Below are positions 24,526 to 35,627 of a stretch of 36,899 nt of DNA, in pieces. A program made the position numbers and the translations under genes. Positions within the stretch are counted from its first letter, which is position 1, and the number at the start of each line of letters is the position of its first letter. Source of the DNA: Longimicrobiales bacterium (lineage in GTDB: Bacteria; Gemmatimonadota; Gemmatimonadetes; Longimicrobiales; Gaopeijiaceae); contig JANQNV010000294.1 in assembly GCA_028279425.1 (NCBI GenBank), positions 1 to 36,899 of the forward strand, in the 5' to 3' direction. The notes below the pieces were generated by a model. That model saw only the letters and a list, made by a program, of their open reading frames with translations, made no database searches and was not told the origin of the DNA.

Positions 24526-24675
24526 TCACCGGTCGTCGCCACCGACGAAGCGGCAATTGTGCCGCTCGAAGGCCTCGATACCGGTGACCACACCGAAGGA
24601 CTCCTTCTGGGCGTTCATCGGCGCTTCGAAGGCGTGCTTCAGCTCCCGGCGCTGGATCGCCTCGGTGGGACCGAC
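24526..24675 (-). pseudogene. Possible 3' remnant of an unidentified gene
   Basis: On the minus strand the last 48 codons before the stop at 24526 have strongly coding-like third positions and a protein-like composition (EAIQRRELKHAFEAPMNAQK, then GIEAFERHNCRFVGGDDR). Upstream of about 24675 this quality is lost in proline/arginine-rich sequence containing the GGCCCGG repeats. I cannot name the family; an acyl-CoA hydratase-like tail is a weak guess. The rest of the 282-base gap between the SDR and S9 genes holds only the hairpin described separately. Confidence 0.25.
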
Positions 24676-24726
24676 GCGACGAGGCCCGGGCGCCGCGCTG
24701 CCGCCCACCCGGACGGGTGAACGCAA

Positions 24727-24768
24727 CGAGGCCCGGACACCGCATCTGCATGCGGCACCCGGGCCTCG
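24727..24768. terminator. Two-tier hairpin between the convergent SDR and S9 peptidase genes
   Basis: CGAGGCCCGG (24727-24736) pairs perfectly with CCGGGCCTCG (24759-24768). Inside, CCGCAT (24740-24745) pairs with ATGCGG (24750-24755) around a 4-base loop. The S9 stop codon is 15 bases away. No clear U-run follows on either strand, so it may be a bidirectional, non-canonical terminator. A second copy of ACGAGGCCCGG occurs at 24679-24689 and could compete for the same partner arm. Confidence 0.5.
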
Positions 24769-24782
24769 GCACGGTCCGGGCG

Positions 24783-27251
24783 TCAGTTCTCGCTGATCGC
24801 CCGGGTGCGGGCGGTGGCCTCCTTCACGTACCGTTCCAGCCAGCGATCCGTCTCCCACAGCATGTGCAGGAGCGACTCGCGTGCTGCATACCCGTGGCTT
24901 TCGGCGGGTAGCATCACGAGCCGCGCCGTACCACCCAGTCCCTTGATCGCGTTGTAGAAGCGAATGCTCTGGATCGGGAAGGTGCCGGAGTTGTTGTCGG
25001 CTTCACCGTGGATCAGGAGGATCGGCTCGTCGACCTTCTCGGCGTGCATGAACGGCGACATACCGAAGTAGATCTCGGGCGCCTCCCAGAAGGTGCGCTC
25101 CTCGCGCTGGAAGCCGAAGGGTGTCAGCGATCGGTTGTAGGCACCGCTGCGCGCAATCCCCGCTCGGAAGAGATCGGAGTGCGCCAAGAGGTTCGCTGTC
25201 ATGAAGGCGCCGTAGGAGTGGCCTCCCACGGCGACCCGATCGGGGTCGACCACGCCTCGTCGTACACCCTCTTCGATCGCGGCCTGCGCGTTGGCCACGA
25301 GTTGGGCGCGGAAGCTGTCGTTGGGCTCCTCTTCACCCTCACCCACGACGGGCATCGATGCGTTGTCGATGACGGCGTAGCCGCGCATCACGTACGGTAC
25401 CGCCCCCCAGTAGCTCACGCTCTTGAACTGATGGGGCGAATCGGTGCGCTGACCGGCTGCATCGGCACTCTTGAACTCGGTCGGATAGGCCCACACGAGC
25501 GCAGGAAGCGGCCCGTCGCGTGCCGCATCGTAGCCGGGCGGGAGGTACAGTTTGGCGCTCAGCGGAATCCCGTCGTCGCGCTGATACTGGATCGCCTCGG
25601 CCTGGATGCCGGCGAGCTCCGGATACGGGTGGGGGAACTCGGTGACCGCGGCGACGTCGTCCCCGTCGAGATCGCGCACGAAGAAGTTGGGCGGATCGTC
25701 GTTGGTCTCGCGTCGCGTCAACAGCTCCGTCCCCTCGTCGTCCAGCAGGGCCACCGGCATCTCGTAGTACGGCGCTTCGGATCGGAAGACCTCTTCGGTA
25801 TCGCCCGTTTCACGATCCATCTTGCGCAGGAAGGGTCGGTTGCCCTCGGGCGAGGCGCCCTGACCGGTCAGAAAGAGGGTGCGGCCGCCGTTGGCCGTGC
25901 GCAGCACCGACGTACCGTACCGCGACGTCGTCATCATCGGTGACCCGGGATCGGCGTAGCGGTCCTCCATCGAGAACTCGAAGAGGGTACGCTGTGCGCC
26001 CGGCTCGTCGGGATTCACTTCGTAGAGGCGAACCTGTCGCGTCGCGAACCAGCTCTCCGCGACGAGGGCGAACCCGTCGTCCGACCACATGACTCCACCG
26101 TAGCGGAGAGGTAGCGTGGCCAACGTGATCGGCTCCGCCGTGAAGGGTGCCGCAAGCATCGAGACCCGATCGCGGTCTTCGGCCTCGGCGTTGGCGTCAC
26201 CGCCGTCGAGCGCCTCGGTCCACACCAGGGTGGCGGGTGCGTCGGCCCGCCACGAGATGGAACGGACGCCGGTCGGCACCGATCCGAACCCCGTCGGCAC
26301 CTTGTCCTGGAGGGGCAGGTCGGCGATCTCCGACACGACTCCGCCGTTCATGTCCCAGACCTCGATGCGGTTCGGGAAGCGGCTGGCGGGCACCAGATAC
26401 GAGTAGGGCCGGTGCGTGGTCTGCACGAGAGCGTACGACGCGTCGGGCGACGACGATACGCCCCGGATCAGGGCCGGCTCCCCCATCTGCGTCACGGTGC
26501 CATCGAGATCTACGCGTACCAACTGCGAGGTGGCGTAGTACTCGAACACCTGCTCGTCATGTGGATTCTGGAGCAGGTCCTGATACGTCCGGTTGGGAGC
26601 CGCCTCTCCGGTGGTCTCCTGGATGACCGGCCCGGTCGGCACACTCGCCTCGGCGGGCGCGGCGCCGCGACCGGCGGGGATCGTGCGGGCGAGGATCGTG
26701 CGCCCGTTGGAGACCCAGCCGAAGGGAGAACCGAAGTAGGCCGCGTTGAGCGCCGCGTCCATCAGCTTGCGGGCCTCACCCGACGCCACCTCGGCGACCC
26801 ACAGCTCGATGTGCTCGTTCATCCGCACGCTGAAGGCGACGTGTTCGCCGTCCGGCGCCCAGCGTACGTCGGCGATCCGGGGCTCATCGGGGAGGCCCGT
26901 GATCGGCCGCTCCTCACCGTCGAGCGCCTGGAAGGCCAGACGGATCATCGTGCTGCCCCGGCTCGGGCCGTTGTTGCGCGGGTTGATGCGCAGCCCGGCG
27001 AGACGGAGCTCGGGAGCGCTCACCTCGGCGATCGACGGGGCACCCGGACGGGTCATGATCAGGAGGGTGCTGCGGTCGGGGCTGAGACTGACCCCCGGTG
27101 CCGGTGGTGCGTCGACGAGCGCGGCGAGCTCCGGTGGGGGGCTCTGGTACACCGCCTCGGTATCCGACTCCTGGGCCGAGAGGGGTAGGGTCAAGAGGGC
27201 TGCCAGTGACGCCAGGAACGCCGGGCGTCGCAGAATAAACGTAGGATTCAT
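24783..27251 (-). CDS. Secreted S9 family peptidase (glutamyl endopeptidase-like, S9D)
   Basis: 822 residues from the ATG at 27251, preceded by AGGA at eight bases; a second ATG at 27260 adds three residues. A signal peptide (RRPAFLASLAALLTLPLSA) comes first. A beta-propeller region covers roughly 50-540 (repeats such as DVRWAPDGEHVAFSV and ISWRADAPATLVW). An alpha/beta-hydrolase domain then carries the triad S679 (GGHSYGAFM), D752 (HGEADNNSG) and H786 (ESHGYAARE). The sequence LLAHSDLFRAGIARSGAYNR followed by TPFGFQREERTFWEA is characteristic of the S9D subgroup related to chloroplast glutamyl endopeptidase. It probably digests peptides in the periplasm. It lies 89 bases after the metzincin gene on the same strand and is followed by the two-tier hairpin. 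Confidence 0.93.
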   Translation of the reverse strand: MNPTFILRRPAFLASLAALLTLPLSAQESDTEAVYQSPPPELAALVDAPPAPGVSLSPDRSTLLIMTRPGAPSIAEVSAPELRLAGLRINPRNNGPSRGSTMIRLAFQALDGEERPITGLPDEPRIADVRWAPDGEHVAFSVRMNEHIELWVAEVASGEARKLMDAALNAAYFGSPFGWVSNGRTILARTIPAGRGAAPAEASVPTGPVIQETTGEAAPNRTYQDLLQNPHDEQVFEYYATSQLVRVDLDGTVTQMGEPALIRGVSSSPDASYALVQTTHRPYSYLVPASRFPNRIEVWDMNGGVVSEIADLPLQDKVPTGFGSVPTGVRSISWRADAPATLVWTEALDGGDANAEAEDRDRVSMLAAPFTAEPITLATLPLRYGGVMWSDDGFALVAESWFATRQVRLYEVNPDEPGAQRTLFEFSMEDRYADPGSPMMTTSRYGTSVLRTANGGRTLFLTGQGASPEGNRPFLRKMDRETGDTEEVFRSEAPYYEMPVALLDDEGTELLTRRETNDDPPNFFVRDLDGDDVAAVTEFPHPYPELAGIQAEAIQYQRDDGIPLSAKLYLPPGYDAARDGPLPALVWAYPTEFKSADAAGQRTDSPHQFKSVSYWGAVPYVMRGYAVIDNASMPVVGEGEEEPNDSFRAQLVANAQAAIEEGVRRGVVDPDRVAVGGHSYGAFMTANLLAHSDLFRAGIARSGAYNRSLTPFGFQREERTFWEAPEIYFGMSPFMHAEKVDEPILLIHGEADNNSGTFPIQSIRFYNAIKGLGGTARLVMLPAESHGYAARESLLHMLWETDRWLERYVKEATARTRAISEN

Positions 27252-27340
27252 GGGCTCCATCCTGCGAAGGCCATCGTGGGTGAAGGTGCAGCATAGAACA
27301 GAGCCGCCGGTGCATCAACGATCTTGTTCGCTGAACGTGC

Positions 27341-29650
27341 TCAGCGTCGCACCAGGTTGGCCTTCCGGGCGTCTGGCCCGGTCGAGGCCGACACGTCGAC
27401 GGTCTGTCCCTCCGGAAGGCGCAAAGTCACTTCGCCTCCGCGCGCGAACGACATCACCAAGCCAGAAGGGGCGTCCCTCACGACCAGCATCGGGTGGGCT
27501 TCGGAGTCCCATCGGAAGCGCAGATGATCGGGGTCGATGCGCTCCACCGAAACCACCGCAGCGCCGGGGCGCGTGGGCACACGGACCTCCGTATCCCGGG
27601 TGCCGTCGGTTAGCCTCAGCGACGCCACCGTCGTCGGCCCCGGCAGCGGCACGGCGAAGGCGAAGACGCCTTCACCGATCGCCGCGTGAGCGACTCGCGT
27701 CGGCCGGAAACTCAGGTCGAAGACACGAGAGCCCTCGGCGTCGAACCCTTCGACCCGATACCGTCCCGATTCGGTCGGAAGTGACGGGGGGACGAACGCT
27801 CGAAAGGCAGGTTCGAGGATCAGGGAGTCGCCCTCCACCCGGCCCCATACGATCAGTGAGGACTGGGCAACTCGACGGGGGCTTGCTGCGGTCGCCTCGG
27901 CGGTCCGGTAGGCCAGCACCCCTTCATAGGTGTAGTCGCTGATCCAGTGCAGGTCGCCGCAGTAGGAGTACGACATGATGTCGGTGCGATCGGCAGCCTG
28001 AATTCGGCTGTTCAGAGCATCGTAGCCGTACACGCCCACGACTCCGTCGGCGTTGGGGAAGTTCGGATCGACACCGCCGGCGGTTCCGCACGGCGGGTGG
28101 AAGCGTCCCCAGTTGTGGCCCAACTCGTGGGCGACGAGCATACCGTCGCCCTCGATGCCTACAGCGGCCGGGCCGCCGATCAACGCCCAGCCTCCCCACG
28201 CCGCGTCCGGGCGCCGGGGAAGGACCCCGTAGTAGTACTGTCCGGCGCCGTCGGCGAGTCGGGCGGCGAGTACGCTCGCAACCATCGAGGGGAAGTCGGA
28301 CGATTCCCGGAGGTCGTACTGGCTCAGGTCGAGTGCTGATCCGCGCACGTTGCCTCGAACCTCGTTGACAGGATAGATCCTCCCCACGTCCCACAGCAGC
28401 AGCTCGGTGTTGTCGATTTCTCCCGTGTCGCCGTTGATGCGGATCGGCACGAACGTCACCTCCACGGGTGGGGCGTCGACGACCGTGGGTGTCACTTCCG
28501 CGCCCCCGGGGAGCTCATTGTCACCCTCGTTGGTCTCCGCGACGAGGTCCTCGGGGTCGACCTGCACATCGAGGCGGATTCCCGGGGTGATCCAGTCTCC
28601 CGGCAGCTTCAGGTTGTACGAATCCGCCCACACTGCCTCGCTCAGGCCCGGTCCCGGGGCGAATCCCGGTGGGGGCTCGAGAAGCGTCTCGGTCAGCGCG
28701 TTTCCGTGCGCGTCCCGCACCCGCACGCCCACCGTCGCCCGCTGCGCCGTGTTGCGCGACTCTTCGACGAAGACACGTAGGAGAGCCTCGCGACCCGCGA
28801 CGAGGGGTACGTCGCCCTCCCAGCGCTGAACGCTCTGAACGAGGTAGGCCCGTGCCAGCGTGAGGTTGAGCGTAGTCGGCTCCGCTGCCGCCACGAAGGT
28901 GGCTTCCGCCGATGTCTCGATCGACCCGGAGGCCACGCGTGCGGTCGCCTGCACGGTGCCGACGAGTCGACCCATGATCCAGGCAGCCTCCGCCATGCCG
29001 TCCGTGTCCGTTTCGTCGGTCGTGCCCTCGACGGTGCCGGCGCCCTCACCGGACGACCACTTCACGGGGATCCCGGCGATCGGGTTGTCCCACGCGTCCA
29101 CCACCGTCACTCGGAGCAGTTCGGGTAGGGGTTCGCCAACCTCGGCTTGCTGGTCGCTCCCCGACAGGACCGTCATCTCCGCGGGCGGTCCGCTGCGGGC
29201 GGTTGCCTCGAAATCGACCGGCGCGAGCCCGGCCACGGTGGCGCGGGCGGTGTTGGATCCGGCGCGAGTGCCGAGCGTCCATTCGGTCGATGCGCGTCCA
29301 CTACCGTCGGTCGTGCTGGAGGCGGGCGTCAGTGCACCGCCGTCGGCTTCCGTAGACCAGGTCACGACGACGTCCGCCATGGGTCCACCGGCGGCGTCGG
29401 TGACCCGAACGACCAGAGGTCTCGCCAACGTGTTCGTCACGGTGGCCTCCTGTCCGTCTCCCGCATCGACCATCACCGCCGCGGGCAGATGGGGTGCCGA
29501 GGCGTCTCCGCAGGAGACCGCCGCGATCGCCGTGACGATCGGCCACGCCCGGAGAGTGGCGCGGGCGCGAAACGTGGTCGAGCGCCTCCTCAGCATCGGC
29601 CGCTGTCCCGATCGGCCACGCGGGGTCCTTCGCGGCGGGCTGACCTGCAT
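27341..29650 (-). CDS. Metzincin-type metalloprotease lipoprotein with Ig-like domains
   Basis: 769 residues from the ATG at 29650 (AGGAG five bases upstream). A long basic N-region precedes a lipobox, AAVSCGD. Two bacterial Ig-like domains follow at about 70-150 and 155-265 (VRVTDAAGGPMADVVVTWST; VTVVDAWDNPIAGIPVKWSS), then a CARDB-like segment (VQVDPEDLVAETNEGDNELP). The zinc site is H508-E-L-G-H512-N-W-G-R-F-H518, the extended metzincin form, with a Met-turn TDIMSY about 50 residues on and disulphide-capable Cys nearby. The C-terminal 200 residues are beta-rich. It probably acts at the cell surface on proteins or large peptides. The gene starts 27 bases after the oxyR stop, so read-through from oxyR is possible. 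A 6-base-pair hairpin (27329-27346) overlaps its stop codon and may terminate weakly. Confidence 0.87.
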   Translation of the reverse strand: MQVSPPRRTPRGRSGQRPMLRRRSTTFRARATLRAWPIVTAIAAVSCGDASAPHLPAAVMVDAGDGQEATVTNTLARPLVVRVTDAAGGPMADVVVTWSTEADGGALTPASSTTDGSGRASTEWTLGTRAGSNTARATVAGLAPVDFEATARSGPPAEMTVLSGSDQQAEVGEPLPELLRVTVVDAWDNPIAGIPVKWSSGEGAGTVEGTTDETDTDGMAEAAWIMGRLVGTVQATARVASGSIETSAEATFVAAAEPTTLNLTLARAYLVQSVQRWEGDVPLVAGREALLRVFVEESRNTAQRATVGVRVRDAHGNALTETLLEPPPGFAPGPGLSEAVWADSYNLKLPGDWITPGIRLDVQVDPEDLVAETNEGDNELPGGAEVTPTVVDAPPVEVTFVPIRINGDTGEIDNTELLLWDVGRIYPVNEVRGNVRGSALDLSQYDLRESSDFPSMVASVLAARLADGAGQYYYGVLPRRPDAAWGGWALIGGPAAVGIEGDGMLVAHELGHNWGRFHPPCGTAGGVDPNFPNADGVVGVYGYDALNSRIQAADRTDIMSYSYCGDLHWISDYTYEGVLAYRTAEATAASPRRVAQSSLIVWGRVEGDSLILEPAFRAFVPPSLPTESGRYRVEGFDAEGSRVFDLSFRPTRVAHAAIGEGVFAFAVPLPGPTTVASLRLTDGTRDTEVRVPTRPGAAVVSVERIDPDHLRFRWDSEAHPMLVVRDAPSGLVMSFARGGEVTLRLPEGQTVDVSASTGPDARKANLVRR

Positions 29651-29677
29651 CGTGGCTCCTGGCTGGGGGACGCTCCG

Positions 29678-30589
29678 TCAGAGCGATGTCTTGAAGTCGA
29701 GTTCGCGGAGAACGCGCAGCAGCTCGACCGAACGGGCGGCTCCGATCGACCCGGACTTCGCGACCAAACCGACGGTGCGTGTCGGCACCGGTTCTGTGAA
29801 ACGTCGAAGCTCCACCAGGTCGTCCAGTCCGCGTGGCCGCAGGGCGGCGAGCGCTGGGAGAACCGCACAACCTACCCCTGCGGCGACCATTGCGCTCAGC
29901 GTCTCGATTCCGGTCGCGTGGGTCGGCACACCGGAGCGGATGTCCCCACACACCTTCAGGGTGTTGTCTCTGAGGCAATGCCCATGATCCATGAGGATCA
30001 TCTCTCCCGAGGGAATCCGGGCTCTGGGGATTCGCGCGTGTGTCGAAAGGGCGTGACCGCGCGGGAGCGCCAGCACGAGTTCCTCTTCGAACAGTGGGAA
30101 TTCCTCGAGTCCGCGCACCTTGAGAGGTAGCGAAAGCAGCGCGGCGTCCAGTCGTTCCGCGCGGAGTGCCGCGGTGAGCTGCTCGGTGAGGGCCTCCGTG
30201 AACAGGAACTTCGCGTCGCCGAAGCTCGCCCGCAGGGGACCGAGGATGTGAGGTGTGAGGTAGGCCGCTAGAGTCGGGATCGCCCCGAGGCGGACGAACC
30301 CGGTCATCCCGGACGCCCTGCCCTCAGGGCTCAGCTCCGCGACCGTTTGCAGAATGCGATCCACCGTGTCGATCGCGCCGGCTCCGGCGGGCGCCACGGC
30401 CACACGACGCGACGAACGTTCGAACACCTGGTGGCCGACGGCGGTCTCGAAGCGCCGCACGAGCGCCGACAGCGAAGACTGAGCCATACCGCACTCCTCG
30501 GCCGCACGCCCGAAATGGAGCGTTCGGGCGAGGGTGGCGATTGCGCGTAGGTCGCGGACCGAGATGGAGCGCAGAGCGTCGTGGGGCAT
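29678..30589 (-). CDS. oxyR: LysR-type peroxide-sensing regulator OxyR
   Basis: 303 residues from the ATG at 30589. The N-terminal winged helix includes ARTLHFGRAAEECGMAQSSL and the linker helix of LysR proteins. The sensing domain contains DHGHC205LRDNTLKVC214: two Cys nine residues apart inside GHCLRD, matching the redox pair Cys199/Cys208 of E. coli OxyR. Peroxide should drive a disulphide between them and activate target promoters (established for the family). Divergent katG is the classical target. The longer frame reaching 30706 would run across the shared promoter region and lacks LysR character. The metzincin gene follows 27 bases downstream. Confidence 0.92.
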   Translation of the reverse strand: MPHDALRSISVRDLRAIATLARTLHFGRAAEECGMAQSSLSALVRRFETAVGHQVFERSSRRVAVAPAGAGAIDTVDRILQTVAELSPEGRASGMTGFVRLGAIPTLAAYLTPHILGPLRASFGDAKFLFTEALTEQLTAALRAERLDAALLSLPLKVRGLEEFPLFEEELVLALPRGHALSTHARIPRARIPSGEMILMDHGHCLRDNTLKVCGDIRSGVPTHATGIETLSAMVAAGVGCAVLPALAALRPRGLDDLVELRRFTEPVPTRTVGLVAKSGSIGAARSVELLRVLRELDFKTSL

Positions 30590-30607
30590 TTCATTGATCG
30601 ATGAGGG

Positions 30608-30622
30608 CGATTGAACCAATCG
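30608..30622. promoter_or_regulatory. Candidate OxyR-binding dyad between oxyR and katG
   Basis: CGATTG and CAATCG form a perfect palindrome around AAC in the 117-base oxyR-katG gap. Three GATCG elements (in 30595-30602, 30635-30640 and 30652-30660) surround it. The arrangement fits a LysR-type dyad but not the four ATAG-type half-sites of E. coli OxyR. No clear -35/-10 pair could be assigned for either gene. Confidence 0.4.
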
Positions 30623-30637
30623 ACAATAGCCCGTTGA

Positions 30638-32935
<2,298 letters not shown>

Positions 32936-32943
32936 ATCGGCGG

Positions 32944-33831
32944 TCAGCCCAGACCCAGGAGCGCCAGGGTTCGGTCGACGAAGCTCGGTAGGGGCTGCCA
33001 GAGGAGCAGCAGTGCCACGGCCAGGTACGTGGCGGGCCGCGTCGTCCAGCGGGGTCTGCGCGGAGTCGGGCTCGCCTCGGTAGTCGTCCGCTCTTCGGGC
33101 CAGGGAGCGACCGCGAGGAACGCGGCGGCCATCACGTACAGGAACAGCCACGACACCCGGCCTCCCGTGAAGAGCAACAGGCCTGCATGGAAGGCGAGCC
33201 CCACGCCGATCGCCCAGGGGGTGAAGCGACGCACGGCAAACCCCACCGCCAGTCCGAGCTCCGTTGTGATCGCGAGCCAACCCAGGGCGAGTGACAGGGC
33301 CCCCACCGGAAGCAGGGCCGCGGTCGGAGCGTACCAACCCAGCTGAAGGATCTCCCGACTCCAGAACTCTACGAAGTGGCCCGTTCGCCAGTCGGCATCG
33401 AGAAGCTTGTTGATCCCGGCGCCAAAGTAGACGAGGGCGATCTGGGCCCGCAGCAGGGTCACGCCGGTGGTCCGATCATGGAGGCCGAGCAGCACCAGAA
33501 CACAACCGACGAACGTCGTGTTGTTGGAAAACGTGCCCCGGCTCATCGCGATGCCTGTGAGCACCAGCGTCCCCAACGCCAGACACGATACCCGCGGAAT
33601 GCGGTTCAGGAAGAGGGTCGTGCAGAACAACAGGAAGGCCCCGGCCATCGTGGCCTCCACCCAGGGCGTCGCGGGCCCCAGACCATCGAAGACCCGCAGG
33701 AAGGGCACATGCACACGCGGCCACCAGATCGGCCCGCGATGCACGACCAGCCAGAGTCCGAGAAGCTTGCCTGCCAGCAGCACATTCGGTGGGAGCGATG
33801 CGCCGCGACAGTCGAGTGGGTTCCAACTCAC
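32944..33831 (-). CDS. HTTM-domain integral membrane protein
   Basis: 295 residues starting with GTG, inside a GTGA overlap with the small upstream gene. About seven to eight hydrophobic segments are readable. The signature QIALVYFGAGINKLLDADWR, followed by an acyl-like GHFVEFWSREI, is the hallmark of the HTTM family (horizontally transferred transmembrane domain, related to vitamin K-dependent gamma-carboxylase). In bacteria most members have no assigned reaction, and the extra carboxylase residues cannot be confirmed here. Overlap with the preceding small membrane-anchored protein suggests the two form a complex. Confidence 0.85.
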   Translation of the reverse strand: MSWNPLDCRGASLPPNVLLAGKLLGLWLVVHRGPIWWPRVHVPFLRVFDGLGPATPWVEATMAGAFLLFCTTLFLNRIPRVSCLALGTLVLTGIAMSRGTFSNNTTFVGCVLVLLGLHDRTTGVTLLRAQIALVYFGAGINKLLDADWRTGHFVEFWSREILQLGWYAPTAALLPVGALSLALGWLAITTELGLAVGFAVRRFTPWAIGVGLAFHAGLLLFTGGRVSWLFLYVMAAAFLAVAPWPEERTTTEASPTPRRPRWTTRPATYLAVALLLLWQPLPSFVDRTLALLGLG

Positions 33832-34196
33832 CGAGGCGGCCAGCGCCAGGGCTCCTGCGGGCGACCGTTGACGGTGTAGGTCAGCAGTACCCGCGCGCCG
33901 TCGCCGGCACCGTAGGTCTCCTCGTACTGACGAACGTGATCCTTCACGTGCTGGATCGATCGGTTGTCGCGGCCCAACTGCGGAAGAACGTAGCGAAGCC
34001 GTACTTCACCGGCTTCCAGTCGCCGCCCGTCGATGGTGACGTCGAGGGTGTAGAGGTTGATGACGTCGTAGGGCGCCCATGCGAAGTACCGGGACGGAGC
34101 GAATCTCGCGTACGCGATGGCCCCGATCTGCGCGGCGAGGAAGGCGACGGCCGTGCCGAGCCGAAGCCTCGCCGGCCAGGTGGAGAGGGGGTGCAC
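33828..34196 (-). CDS. Small membrane-anchored protein coupled to the HTTM gene
   Basis: 122 residues from a GTG at 34196, 18 bases after the VWA gene's stop; no clear ribosome site, so coupling is likely. A single transmembrane helix at about 12-30 (LRLGTAVAFLAAQIGAIAYA) is followed by an exported domain of about 90 residues with short strands (NLYTLDVTIDGRRLEAGEVR) and a polar helix (SIQHVKDHVRQYEETYG). The C-terminus (VNGRPQEPWRWPPR) is Pro/Trp/Arg-rich. Its stop overlaps the HTTM start by four bases. Family not recognised. Paired synthesis points to a partner subunit. Confidence 0.72.
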   Translation of the reverse strand: MHPLSTWPARLRLGTAVAFLAAQIGAIAYARFAPSRYFAWAPYDVINLYTLDVTIDGRRLEAGEVRLRYVLPQLGRDNRSIQHVKDHVRQYEETYGAGDGARVLLTYTVNGRPQEPWRWPPR

Positions 34197-34214
34197 CGGC
34201 TGCGGCGCCGTTCG

Positions 34215-35507
34215 TCAGCCCACCCGTTTCCGCTTGCGCTTCATGAAGTCCATCATGATGTACTGACCGAGGGTGAGCGTACTCGTGAAGTACGCCTTAC
34301 CCCGTGCGATTTCCGACACCTTCTTCACGAACTGCACGAGGTACGGGTCGCGCGCGAGCATGAAGGTGTTGATCAGAATCCCGCTCTTCCGGCAGGCGGC
34401 CACCTCCTTGAAGGTGCGCCGGAGAATGTGCGCGTCCATGCCGCCCGAGTTGGTGTAGACGCGCCCATCCGGCAGCGTGAGCGCCGATGGTTTACCGTCG
34501 GTGATCATGATGATCTGCCGCATGTCCTGCTTCTGGGCCGTCAGGATGCGACGCGCGATCTCGAGGCCCTCCGCGGTATTCGTATGGAAGGGGCCCACCT
34601 GAGCCTTGGCCAGCTGCGAAAGGGGGATCTCCTGCGCACGATCTCCGAAGGTCACCACCTTCAGCGTATCCCCCGGGAACTGCGTACGGATCAGGTGCGA
34701 CAGGGCGAGGGCCACCTTCTTGGCTGGCGAAAAGCGGTCTTCGCCGTACAGGATCATCGAGTGGCTCACGTCGAGCATGAGCACCGTGGCGCACGACGAC
34801 CGGTACTCGGACTGATGGACCATGAGGTCGCCGTAGTCGAGGTTGAGAGGTACCTGTAGGCCCTCGCGCTCGATCGCGTTCTTCAGGGTCGCGGGGATGT
34901 CGAGGTTGAGCGTGTCGCCGAACTCGTAGGGGCGACTCGCCGCAGACGCTTCGACACCGGTGGCGAGGTGCGGGGTGTCGTGCACACCGATGCTCGCCTT
35001 CCCCAAGGCACCGAGCAGATTCCTCAGGGCTCGGTAACCCAGGAAGTCCACCCCCTTCTGGTTGAGATTGAATTGCACGGACTGCGAGGCGTCTTTCGCT
35101 TCGTCGATCTCTCCCTGCCCTGTGACGTCCTGCACGGGCCCCGTGAATTGCGGATCCCCGTTTTCGAGTGAGATGTAGCCCTCTTCGACCATGCGCTGGA
35201 TGAGGTCGTCGAGAAGCTCCGCGATCTTGGCCTGCACCTCGGCGTCGCCGGCTCCTTCACCTCGGAGTTCGGCGAGCATCTCGGGGGTGAGCTGGCCGCT
35301 CTGGATCAGCGCCTCGAGCAGGGCGTGCTTCAGGGCATCCACCGAACTGGTGTCTTCGGTACCGGACCACCCCCAGTAGGGGTGGTAGTTGGGGCCGCCC
35401 GCGAAGCCGCCGTCCATCAGGAAGTCCGAGAGCAGCTCCATGAGGCCCTCGAGGTTCAGGGCATCGGCCCACCCGCCCTTGTATTTCGTGTAGGTCGTGA
35501 AGCGCAT
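34215..35507 (-). CDS. VWA (von Willebrand factor A) domain protein
   Basis: 430 residues; GGAGG lies four bases before the ATG. The C-terminal VWA domain holds a complete metal-ion-dependent adhesion site: D246-V-S248-H-S250, the Thr of FHTNTAEG and the Asp of MITDGKPS. The N-terminal 230 residues are helical with acidic linkers ([20 protein letters not shown]; a GxGxxGP-like [20 protein letters not shown]). The type is that of cytosolic VWA proteins usually encoded beside a MoxR or Mg-chelatase-like AAA+ ATPase. No such ATPase is in the window. No signal peptide. It heads a three-gene unit with two membrane proteins and is divergent from mutY (120-base gap). Confidence 0.87.
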   Translation of the reverse strand: MRFTTYTKYKGGWADALNLEGLMELLSDFLMDGGFAGGPNYHPYWGWSGTEDTSSVDALKHALLEALIQSGQLTPEMLAELRGEGAGDAEVQAKIAELLDDLIQRMVEEGYISLENGDPQFTGPVQDVTGQGEIDEAKDASQSVQFNLNQKGVDFLGYRALRNLLGALGKASIGVHDTPHLATGVEASAASRPYEFGDTLNLDIPATLKNAIEREGLQVPLNLDYGDLMVHQSEYRSSCATVLMLDVSHSMILYGEDRFSPAKKVALALSHLIRTQFPGDTLKVVTFGDRAQEIPLSQLAKAQVGPFHTNTAEGLEIARRILTAQKQDMRQIIMITDGKPSALTLPDGRVYTNSGGMDAHILRRTFKEVAACRKSGILINTFMLARDPYLVQFVKKVSEIARGKAYFTSTLTLGQYIMMDFMKRKRKRVG

Positions 35508-35627
35508 CGTGCCTCCGTCCGGCTTCGCGGTTCCCGGTCACATCTCTCCCGCCCCGGGGGGAACGGGGGTACGTCGAAAAGGTACAGTGGGCTCGCCGTC
35601 CGCTTCCGCGCCACCGCGGCCCTGCCC

